Origin: DASXTB01 sp036505615
Lineage (GTDB): Bacteria > Acidobacteriota > UBA6911 > JACQSX01
NCBI GenBank assembly: GCA_036505615.1
Contig: DASXTB010000360.1
Span: 1-33,266 of the forward strand
Length of the DNA: 33,266 nucleotides
Reading direction: 5' to 3'
The notes beneath the pieces are model-generated. The model worked only from the letters and a program-made list of their open reading frames with translations, searched no databases and was not told the origin of the DNA. Position numbers and translations under genes: made by a program. This document shows, one piece after another, positions 24,723 through 31,537 of this stretch (position 1 is the first letter of the stretch; each line of letters begins with the position of its first letter).

Positions 24723-25994
24723 CTAAGTGCCTTCTTCCCAGCTTTCCAAATACCGCTTCTGTTCCTCGGATAAAGCGTCGATAGCCACTCCCATACTGGC
24801 GAGTTTCAGCCGGGCGATTTCGTGGTCGATCTCGGAAGGAACGGGATAGACTTGAGGCTTCAGCTTGCCCTTGTTCTTGACCAGATGTTCGACCGAGAGC
24901 GACTGGTTGGCAAAAGACATGTCCATAACAGAGGCCGGATGGCCTTCCGCGCTTGCCAGGTTGATCAGCCTTCCTTCTCCCAGCAAGTAGATTCGCCGCC
25001 CGTCTGCGAGCTGATACTCGTCTACAAAATCGCGAGTGGCCCGCTTGGCTTTTGACAGCGCTTCCAGCCCAGGGATATCCAATTCCACATTAAAGTGCCC
25101 GGAGTTGCAAATCACGGCACCATCAGGCATAACCTGAAAGTGCTCCCTACGAATTACGTTCTTGTTTCCAGTCAGAGTGACAAATATTCGGCCTATGCGA
25201 GCAGCGTCGGCGATCGGCATAACGCGGAACCCATCCATGACCGCTTCGAGAGCCTTAACGGCATCCACCTCGGTAATGACGACGTTGGCTCCCATGCCAC
25301 GGGCGCGCATGGCTACGCCGCGGCCGCACCATCCGTAACCGGCAACCACCAGCGTCGTGCCAGCCAGAAGCAGATTGGTGGCGCGGATTATTCCATCGAT
25401 AGTGGATTGGCCCGTTCCGTAGCGGTTGTCAAACAGGTGCTTGGTCTCAGCATCGTTAACCGAGATCACAGGGAATTTCAGAACGCCATTCTTGGCCATG
25501 CTGCGCAGGCGGATAACGCCGGTGGTGGTCTCTTCCGTTCCACCCACGATGTTGGGGATCAGTTCCTGGCGCTGGCTCAGAATCTGAGTCACCAGATCTG
25601 CGCCGTCGTCCATGGTCACCTGAGGCTTGTGTTCCAGCGCGGCCTTGATGTGATTGTAGTAGGTGGTATTGTCCTCGCCTTTTATGGCGAAGACGGAAAT
25701 GCCAAAGTCCTGAACCAGCGACGCGGCGACGTCATCCTGAGTGCTCAACGGATTGGAAGCACAAAGACAGAGGTCTGCCCCCCCTTCTTTCAGAGTTCGG
25801 GCGAGATTGGCGGTTTCCGTCGTCACATGCAGGCATGCTGAAATGCGCACGCCCTGAAGAGGTTTTTCCCTCTTAAAACGATCACGAATCTGTCGCAGCA
25901 CCGGCATAGAATGGTCGGCCCATTCGATGCGCAGTGCTCCTCTTTCATTGAGGTTGATATCTTTAATATCGTACTGTCTGATGTCAGTCGGCAC
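24723..25994 (-). CDS. ahcY: Adenosylhomocysteinase (SAH hydrolase)
   Basis: 423 residues if read from GTG 25994, where the family N-terminus begins (DIRQYDIKDINLNERG); the frame is open to 26117 but that part is hydrophobic and unlike the family. It splits S-adenosylhomocysteine to adenosine and homocysteine, relieving product inhibition of methyltransferases. Motifs: ISACLHVTTETANLARTL, GEDNTTYYNHIKAAL, DDGADLV, the NAD site VAGYGWCGRGVAMRARGMGA, and CNSGHFNVELD. It ends in LSEEQKRYLESWEEG without the HYRY tail of the long type, so it is the shorter variant. It follows metK on the same strand with a 377-base space. Confidence 0.93.
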   Translation of the reverse strand: MPTDIRQYDIKDINLNERGALRIEWADHSMPVLRQIRDRFKREKPLQGVRISACLHVTTETANLARTLKEGGADLCLCASNPLSTQDDVAASLVQDFGISVFAIKGEDNTTYYNHIKAALEHKPQVTMDDGADLVTQILSQRQELIPNIVGGTEETTTGVIRLRSMAKNGVLKFPVISVNDAETKHLFDNRYGTGQSTIDGIIRATNLLLAGTTLVVAGYGWCGRGVAMRARGMGANVVITEVDAVKALEAVMDGFRVMPIADAARIGRIFVTLTGNKNVIRREHFQVMPDGAVICNSGHFNVELDIPGLEALSKAKRATRDFVDEYQLADGRRIYLLGEGRLINLASAEGHPASVMDMSFANQSLSVEHLVKNKGKLKPQVYPVPSEIDHEIARLKLASMGVAIDALSEEQKRYLESWEEGT

Positions 25995-26006
25995 CTTTCT
26001 AAATTC

Positions 26007-26030
26007 TCCGTTATATGTTCCGTTATATGT
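26007..26030 (-). repeat. 12-base direct repeat at the ahcY start
   Basis: On the coding strand ACATATAACGGA occurs twice head to tail, 12 bases before the GTG start. The end of the second copy forms the GGAGA ribosome site. The ATATAACG word also forms half of the palindrome upstream of aceE. Confidence 0.6.
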
Positions 26031-26118
26031 GAAGTAACAAAAGAAGAAAGCCGCGAAGTTCAACCCAAAGACGCGGGAAGCACGAAGCAGCCTCCGGGGC
26101 AGCAAGCTCGCCTTCAAG

Positions 26119-26358
26119 GACCCGCGAAGCGGTCAGATAGAGTAGCCGGGGGCAGAGCGCGTTTTTGGCGCGCCGCCCCGGTCGGCGGTCCCCAATATTC
26201 ACTCCGCACCCTGGAGGGGTGCAAGAGCGGAAAGTTATAGCACCCATTCAGGGTGCATCCGTTTGGTAAATATTGCTACCGGGGGCGTCGCTCAAAAAAA
26301 AGCGCTCTGCCCCCGCTACTTATCTGACGCCTTCGGCGTCACAGGCGGCACAGCCGCC
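26119..26358. repeat. Inverted composite of two REP-like half-elements (B and B')
   Basis: Half B (26119-26227) runs GACC...GGTC hairpin, CAGATAGAGTAGCC, GGGGGCAGAGCGCG, TTTTT, CGCGCCGCCCCGG, CAATATTCAC, then GCACCC-tgga-GGGGTGC. Half B' (26230-26341) carries the same modules in the same order on the other strand, starting from the perfect hairpin GACGCC-ttc-GGCGTC (26326-26340). A further perfect hairpin GGCGGC-aca-GCCGCC (26344-26358) stands 14 bases past the metK stop. The pair fills most of the metK-ahcY space; 26031-26118 has no other signal except GC-rich words such as GACGCGGGAAGCACGAAG. Confidence 0.75.
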
Positions 26359-26371
26359 ATTTAAGCGAGCT

Positions 26372-27553
26372 TTACTGTCCAACCGCAACTTTAACTTCGT
26401 TCTTCACTCCAAAGGCTTCCTGCAGGACAGCTACTTTGTCGGTTGCCTCCCAGGTAAATTCCGGTTCGCTGCGGCCGAAATGACCGAAGGCAGCAGTCTT
26501 CTTGAAAATCGGCCGGCGCAGGTCCAGGCTCTCGATTATTCCCAGGGGAGTGAGCTTGAAATTTTCGCGAACTATCTGTTCCAGCTTCTCTTCGTCGACA
26601 CGGCCGGTTCCCTTGGTATCGACGCGGACGGAGACCGGATCGGCAACCCCAATGGCATAGGCCAGCTGCACCTCACAGCGGTCCGCCAAACCGGCCGCAA
26701 CGACGTTCTTGGCGATGTATCGCGCCATGTACGAGGCAGAACGGTCCACTTTGGTTGGATCTTTTCCTGAAAAAGCGCCGCCCCCGTGGCAGGACATCCC
26801 GCCGTACGTGTCCACGATGATCTTGCGGCCGGTAACGCCGCAGTCTCCTTGCGGACCGCCGGTCACAAAACGCCCAGTTGGATTAATGTGGATTACGGTC
26901 TTTGAATCGATCAGATGAGTAGGAATTGCTTCGCGGATGATCTTAGCTTGGATTTCAACACGCAGATCGGAAATTGTAATTTCAGGGCTGTGCTGGGCGG
27001 AAACTACAATGGTGTTCACGCGGCGGGGCTTGGTTCCTTCGTACTCAACGGTGACTTGGGATTTCCCGTCCGGCCTTAGCCAGTCGATCACGCCCTCACG
27101 GCGAACGGCGGAAAGGCGGCGGGTCAAACGATGCGCGAGAGTTATCGGCGCCGGCATCAGCTCGGGTGTCTCGTTGCACGCAAATCCGAACATTAAGCCC
27201 TGATCGCCGGCCCCGCCCGTGTTGACACCCAGGGCGATGTCCGGCGACTGCTTGCCAACGGATGAGATAACGGCGCAGGTATCGGCGTCAAAACCGTACT
27301 TGGCACGCGTGTAACCGACTTCACGGATTGTATTGCGAGCGATGCTGGGATAATCGATGATTGCTCTGGTAGTAATTTCTCCGGCCACGAAAACCAGTCC
27401 CGTCGTCACCAGGGTCTCACAGGCGACACGTCCCGTAGGGTCCTCCGTCAGTATTGCATCCAGAATAGCGTCCGAGACCTGATCTGCGATCTTGTCCGGA
27501 TGTCCTTCCGTCACCGACTCGGAAGTAAATAGGTATTTTGACTTTATTGCCAT
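26372..27553 (-). CDS. metK: S-adenosylmethionine synthetase
   Basis: 393 residues from ATG 27553, chosen for the AGGAG about eight bases upstream; the frame is open to 27577. It makes SAM from methionine and ATP. Motifs: SVTEGHPDKIADQVSDAILD, GAGDQGLMFGFACNETPE, GGAFSGKDPTKVDRSASYMARYIAKN, and the late RPIFKKTAAFGHFG. Length and motifs are complete. It heads the co-directional series metK-ahcY-rhomboid-radical SAM. I found no recognisable SAM riboswitch in the 350 bases upstream, which hold repeats and REP palindromes instead. Confidence 0.96.
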   Translation of the reverse strand: MAIKSKYLFTSESVTEGHPDKIADQVSDAILDAILTEDPTGRVACETLVTTGLVFVAGEITTRAIIDYPSIARNTIREVGYTRAKYGFDADTCAVISSVGKQSPDIALGVNTGGAGDQGLMFGFACNETPELMPAPITLAHRLTRRLSAVRREGVIDWLRPDGKSQVTVEYEGTKPRRVNTIVVSAQHSPEITISDLRVEIQAKIIREAIPTHLIDSKTVIHINPTGRFVTGGPQGDCGVTGRKIIVDTYGGMSCHGGGAFSGKDPTKVDRSASYMARYIAKNVVAAGLADRCEVQLAYAIGVADPVSVRVDTKGTGRVDEEKLEQIVRENFKLTPLGIIESLDLRRPIFKKTAAFGHFGRSEPEFTWEATDKVAVLQEAFGVKNEVKVAVGQ

Positions 27554-27606
27554 GAACTCGTCTCCTGTCCGCGTCAAATTGGCAAAGCTAGCATAGGAGC
27601 AAATAA

Positions 27607-27642
27607 GTTACAAGTTTCAAGTTACAAGTTACAAGTTTCAAG
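27607..27642. repeat. ACAAGTTTCAAGTT simple repeat
   Basis: GTTACAAGTTTCAAG-type words repeat for 36 bases. The inverted words AACTTGAAACT and GGAACTTTTT occur at 28636-28656, on the far side of the RAYT cassette, right at the xerD stop. The two may be the arms of one element into which the RAYT cassette entered. Confidence 0.5.
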
Positions 27643-27768
27643 CGTTGATTGAATGGATTGCAACGGGATTACGGCACTGGCTATCAAGGACGCGAGCTGC
27701 AGCGCTATCGCGCGACAAAGACGCGCTCTGGAGTTTCTAGATTTTGAAAAGAGGATTGGCCGTCTCCA

Positions 27769-27869
27769 GCCCGCAAAGCGGGCGGCCAGCGTGTAGCCCC
27801 CGGCGCAGCGAAGCGGAGCCGGGGGTAAGTAAGGATTTCTGAGAGGGAGCCCGCGAAGCGGGCGACAGC
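27769..27869. repeat. Left REP pair of the RAYT cassette
   Basis: Outer unit 27769-27828: GCCCGC-aaa-GCGGGC hairpin, CAGCGTGTAGCCCCCGGC, then a GCCGGGGGTAA closing arm. Inner unit 27849-27869: GCCCGC-gaa-GCGGGC followed by GACAGC. Both are mirrored on the right side of the transposase gene (28376-28476). The remaining upstream DNA (27643-27768) has no clear feature. Confidence 0.85.
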
Positions 27870-27929
27870 CGAAGATTCTTTCGCAAAATATCAAGCCAGC
27901 CAGTTATGTCCTTCGTAAGGAGGATAATC

Positions 27930-28373
27930 ATGGCACATTCCTATACCAACTTGCTCTACCACGTGGTATTTGCCACATTGGAGCGTCGCCCTCTAATTAG
28001 CGGGGAGTTCGCTTCCCGTTTATACGAGTATCTTGGTGGAATTGTGAGGGGCTTGGGTGGGATATCACTGGGAGTCAATGGCGCAGAGGACCATGTTCAC
28101 ATGTTGGCAAAACTGCACCAGGACCTTGCAGTTTCTGAATTTGTCGAAAAGGTGAAATCAAACTCGTCGGGATGGGCGGAAAATGTTGCCGGCGGCTTTG
28201 CCTGGCAGCGGGGCTACAGCGCATTTACTGTCAGCGAGAGTCAGGTGGAGAAGGTAAGACGCTATATCGCCAATCAGCAGATCCGGCATAAGCGAGTGAC
28301 CTTTGAAGAAGAACTTCAGTCGCTTCTTCGGGCACATCATATCGATTTCAAGCCGGAATACCTGTTACGCTAG
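27930..28373 (+). CDS. RAYT / IS200-like Y1 transposase
   Basis: 147 residues from ATG 27930, preceded by AAGGAGG (the frame is open to 27906). The HUH motif is in GAEDHVHML (H55, H57) and the nucleophile is the Tyr of VEKVRRYIANQ (Y112), so the Y1 single-strand transposase core is intact. The N-terminus SYTNLLYHVVFATLERRP is typical of IS200/IS605-like proteins, and the length matches stand-alone RAYTs. It has no TnpB partner. Its flanks are REP-like hairpins in mirror orientation, not IS200 ends, which is the RAYT arrangement. These enzymes cut and join REP sequences as single strands. The gene probably drives the spread of the related palindromes elsewhere in the window. Confidence 0.85.
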   Translation: MAHSYTNLLYHVVFATLERRPLISGEFASRLYEYLGGIVRGLGGISLGVNGAEDHVHMLAKLHQDLAVSEFVEKVKSNSSGWAENVAGGFAWQRGYSAFTVSESQVEKVRRYIANQQIRHKRVTFEEELQSLLRAHHIDFKPEYLLR

Positions 28374-28375
28374 AC

Positions 28376-28476
28376 GCTGTCGCCCGCCTTGCGGGCTTTG
28401 CGTGCGAAACCACAGTTTACCCCCGGCTCCGCTTCGCTTCGCCGGGGGCTACACGCTGACCGCCCGCTTTGCGGGC
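28376..28476. repeat. Right REP pair of the RAYT cassette, mirror of the left
   Basis: Inner unit 28376-28396 (GCTGTCGCCCGCCTTGCGGG...) starts two bases after the transposase stop. Outer unit 28417-28476 is the reverse complement of 27769-27828 with only two differences in about 60 bases. Such near identity over a kilobase points to recent activity or gene conversion. The space 28477-28655 up to xerD holds nothing else recognisable. Confidence 0.87.
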
Positions 28477-28655
28477 TCCCACCACCCTCTTAAATGAATG
28501 TAGAACTGCAAAGCCTCAGAAGCAGGTGAAGCGAGGTAAGCCCCGCCGCGAGAGTCATGCGGCACAGCCTCAGTAGACCTCGTCCACGAAAATAAGGAAA
28601 CTCTATAGCGTGTCAAAGGCGCTTCCCAGACCTAGAACTTGAAACTCGGAACTTT

Positions 28656-29540
28656 TTAAGCCCTCGGATGGAACTGGTCGTAAATCTTGCGCATTCGCTC
28701 CTGCGTCACATGCGTATAGATCTCTGTGGTTGAGATGTCTGCATGACCCAGCATCATCTGCAGCGAGCGCAAATCGGCGCCGTGCTCCAACAGGTGGGTG
28801 GCAAAGCTATGACGCAGGGCGTGAGGCGACAGCGACCTCCGGATACGCGCACTCCTTCCGTAGCCTTTGAGTAATTCCCAAAAGCGCTGCCGCGTTAACT
28901 TGCTTCCCTGCTGGCTGAGAAACAGGAACTCGCTGGTCTGCCCTTTTAAGAATTGGGAACGGCTTTGCTCCAGGTATTTCGAGACCCAACGCTGCGCTGT
29001 TTCGCCCAGCGGCACGATTCGCTCCTTGTTTCCCTTCCCGATGCAGCGGACATACCCCACCGCCGCGTTTACATCCTCCACGCGCAGGCCCACCAATTCG
29101 CTGACCCGCAGGCCCGTGGCATACAACAGCTCGATCATCGCCTTATCGCGCAACCCGTTGCGCGTGGACACATCGGGCGCGTCCAGGAGAGCCTCCACTT
29201 CCGGCTCGGTCAAGTATTTGGGAAGCCGGCTCCAGGATTTCGGGCTCTCCAGGTTTTCAGTGGGATCCTGCGCCAATTTGTCGTCCAGGATAAGAAAGTG
29301 GTAAAAGGCGCGCAGGCTCACCGTCAGCCGCGCAATCGACCGCCCCGTAAGACGCTGCTTCTGTTTGGAAAGGAATTCGACCAGATCGGTGTGCCGCAGT
29401 TGCAGGTAATCCCATCTCTTTGCCGCAAGAAAAGTCTGAAGCTTATCCAGATCCCGGCGGTAGGAAGAAATTGTGTTCTCGCTCAGTCCCTTTTCCACTT
29501 TTAGGTAAGAGCAGAATTGGTCAAGAACAAGACGGTCCAT
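28656..29540 (-). CDS. xerD: Tyrosine recombinase XerD
   Basis: 294 residues from ATG 29540; the frame is open to 29690 but that part is translated repeat (LLTCQPANLQPAT). XerC/XerD resolve chromosome dimers at dif under FtsK control. The N-terminal SAM-like core-binding domain (LVLDQFCSYLKVEKGLSENT) is followed by the catalytic domain with R145 (ATGLRVSEL), K169 (IGKGNKER), H240-x2-R243 (SPHALRHSFATHL), H266 (LGHADIS) and nucleophile Y275 (EIYTHV). All are present. The XerD label over XerC rests on overall look (length, SPHALRHSFATHLLEHGADL) and is fairly safe. It is divergent from murJ across a long repeat element. Confidence 0.9.
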   Translation of the reverse strand: MDRLVLDQFCSYLKVEKGLSENTISSYRRDLDKLQTFLAAKRWDYLQLRHTDLVEFLSKQKQRLTGRSIARLTVSLRAFYHFLILDDKLAQDPTENLESPKSWSRLPKYLTEPEVEALLDAPDVSTRNGLRDKAMIELLYATGLRVSELVGLRVEDVNAAVGYVRCIGKGNKERIVPLGETAQRWVSKYLEQSRSQFLKGQTSEFLFLSQQGSKLTRQRFWELLKGYGRSARIRRSLSPHALRHSFATHLLEHGADLRSLQMMLGHADISTTEIYTHVTQERMRKIYDQFHPRA

Positions 29541-29548
29541 ATTCAGCG

Positions 29549-29794
29549 GGTTCAAGGTTAGCAGGTTTGCAGGTTTGCACGTTAGCAGGTTAGCAAGTTG
29601 CCTGAAGGTTGGCCGGGTAGCAGGTTGCAGGTTGGCAGGTTGGCAGGTTAGCAGGTTTTGCCTGCACGGCAGTTCGTCAGAATTAGCCACCGGTGATTCG
29701 TCGGCCGTAACTTGCTAACCTGCTAACCTTCTAAGCTGCAAACCTGCAAACCTACTAACCTTCAGGTAACCCGCAAACCTGTAACTTGCAAACA
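29549..29794. repeat. GTTAGCAGGTTTGCAG inverted-arm element
   Basis: Left arm 29549-29658 is about a dozen units of GCAGGTTN; right arm 29707-29794 is the complement (AACCTGCTAACC, CTGCAAACCTGCAAACC). The ~48-base core has no repeat. It separates the divergent xerD and murJ genes, its left end eight bases from the xerD start codon. Confidence 0.87.
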
Positions 29795-29827
29795 TTATCA
29801 ACGCCGATCGCGGGTGCAGGGCCGCGG

Positions 29828-29856
29828 GTGACGCATTCGAATTTATCTTCTATACT
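29828..29856 (+). promoter_or_regulatory. Promoter for a probably leaderless murJ mRNA
   Basis: TATACT (29851-29856) ends seven bases before the murJ ATG at 29864. A weak -35, GTGACG (29828-29833), lies 17 bases further upstream. With no Shine-Dalgarno present, transcription starting at or next to the ATG fits a leaderless message. Confidence 0.45.
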
Positions 29857-29863
29857 AACCCAG

Positions 29864-31537
29864 ATGTCGAGTTTTACTGACAAAGCCGCCACGCCGGCAG
29901 AATTGGGACCAGAAACGACAAAGGCGACAAACCCGAGCCTGATACGCTCGGCCGGCCAGGTGAGCATGTCAGTGTTGATCAGCCGCGTCCTCGGGCTGGT
30001 ACGGGAGCAAGTTTTTGCCGGATTCTTTGGCGCCGGTTTTGAATATGATGCTTTCATTACCGCATTTCGCATTCCTAACTTGCTCCGCGATCTATTTGCG
30101 GAAGGAGCGCTCTCGTCCGCCTTCGTAACAACCTTCTCACAGTATCTGACAACCAAGGGAAGACAGGAAGCTTTCCGGCTGTCGAATTTGGTCGCTACGG
30201 CATTGATGCTGATCCTGGGTGTGATCACTATTTTGGGCATCATCTTCGCGCCGCAACTGGTAGATCTGATCGCTTACGGGTTTGCCGCCGAGCCTGGAAA
30301 AAAGGAACTTACCGTCGCGCTCACGCGCGTGATGATGCCGTTCATTCTGCTGGTCGCTCTGGCCGCGAAGGCAATGGGTATTCTCAATGCGTGCGACCGA
30401 TTTGGCATTCCCGCAATCGCGTCGGCTTTCTTCAACATCGGATCGATCTTCGGTGGTTTGCTGTGCGCTTTTGTTATCGGACCTCACTTCGGCTTGCGAC
30501 CCATTGCAGGAATGGCCATCGGCACGCTGATCGGCGGCGCGCTCCAGTTCACAGTCCAATGGCCCAGCTTAAGGGCTGCGGGTTTCCGTTACCGCCCGAT
30601 GTTAAGTTTCACTGATCCAGGAGTGAGGCAGATTATCAAACTGATGGGCCCGGCCATCATCGGAACGGCGGCGGTACAGGTAAACGTCCTCGTCAACAGC
30701 AATTTTGCTTCCACAATCGTCGATGCCAGCGGGCGGCACCTTGACGGGCCGGTATCCTGGCTTAGCTATGCCTTTCGTTTGATGCAGTTCCCGATTGGAG
30801 TATTCGGCGTCGCCATCGGGACGGTGACGCTGCCTGCCATCTCGCGCAGCGTGGCCAGGAAGAATATTGATGAATTTCGAGAGACACTGTCGCGATCGCT
30901 GGGCTTGGTCTTTCTGTTATGTGTTCCATCCGCCGCCGGCCTGGCTGTTCTCGGCAGCCCTATCATTGCGGCGATTTATCAGCACGGTAAATTTTCCGCC
31001 ATGGACACCCCCCAGACTGCCGCAGCGCTTAAGTTTTATGCGATCGGACTGGCCGGTTATGCGGCCATTAAGGTGCTTGCCCCCGCATTTTATGCCTTGG
31101 ATGACGCGCGCACGCCAATGCTGGTCAGCCTGACCTTGATTGCGACCAATATCGGGATGAACTGGGCATTCCTTCGTGTACTCAACTTTGGTCATCGCGG
31201 CCTGGCGCTCTCCACTTCCATTGTCGCCCTGCTGAATTTTGCCGTCCTTCTTTCCATCATGCGGCGGCGTATCGGGAGCATCCAGGGGCGACGGTTGTTG
31301 ACTTCACTGGGAAAAATTTCCGCGGCATCAGGACTGATGGCGCTGGTCTGCTGGGCCGTCTCTTATCTTGTCACGCGGACGGTGGGAAGCACGGGAACTA
31401 TTGCTTCCGTGACCAACGTGGGCATGTCTATCGCCATCGGTGTCGCGGTGTTATACGCCTGCTGCAGAATTCTGCGAGTACAGGAACTGGATATGCTGGC
31501 TGAAGCTATGGCCAGGCGGCTGGGGAGAAGGTCATGA
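29864..31537 (+). CDS. murJ: Lipid II flippase MurJ (MviN)
   Basis: 557 residues from ATG 29864; the frame is open to 29786 across the repeat edge. MurJ carries lipid II across the inner membrane for peptidoglycan synthesis. The family opening is clear (LIRSAGQVSMSVLISRVLGLVREQVFAG, then AFRIPNLLRDLFAEGALSSAFV), with the membrane-cavity Arg residues of that region present. About 14 helices follow, with PFGVF-like QFPIGVFGVAIGTVTLPAIS and YALDDARTPM in the second half. Its stop overlaps the lpxD start by four bases (ATGA), tying lipid II export to lipid A synthesis. Confidence 0.93.
   Translation: MSSFTDKAATPAELGPETTKATNPSLIRSAGQVSMSVLISRVLGLVREQVFAGFFGAGFEYDAFITAFRIPNLLRDLFAEGALSSAFVTTFSQYLTTKGRQEAFRLSNLVATALMLILGVITILGIIFAPQLVDLIAYGFAAEPGKKELTVALTRVMMPFILLVALAAKAMGILNACDRFGIPAIASAFFNIGSIFGGLLCAFVIGPHFGLRPIAGMAIGTLIGGALQFTVQWPSLRAAGFRYRPMLSFTDPGVRQIIKLMGPAIIGTAAVQVNVLVNSNFASTIVDASGRHLDGPVSWLSYAFRLMQFPIGVFGVAIGTVTLPAISRSVARKNIDEFRETLSRSLGLVFLLCVPSAAGLAVLGSPIIAAIYQHGKFSAMDTPQTAAALKFYAIGLAGYAAIKVLAPAFYALDDARTPMLVSLTLIATNIGMNWAFLRVLNFGHRGLALSTSIVALLNFAVLLSIMRRRIGSIQGRRLLTSLGKISAASGLMALVCWAVSYLVTRTVGSTGTIASVTNVGMSIAIGVAVLYACCRILRVQELDMLAEAMARRLGRRS

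Noticed and set aside
25995..26117. Hydrophobic 41-residue extension of AhcY as a signal peptide
   Set aside because: AhcY is cytosolic; the extension includes the translated 12-base repeat, and the family start matches GTG 25994.
27654..27797. Small 47-residue frame between metK and the RAYT
   Set aside because: No ribosome site, no recognisable motif, and it runs into the REP hairpin.
27554..27900. SAM- or SAH-sensing riboswitch before metK, or before ahcY at 25995-26371
   Set aside because: No recognisable SAM-I, SAM-II or SAH core could be traced; the spaces are explained by REP hairpins and simple repeats. A covariance search could overturn this.
29541..29690. 50-residue N-terminal extension of XerD
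   Set aside because: It is translated GTTAGCAGG repeat; the XerD family start fits ATG 29540.
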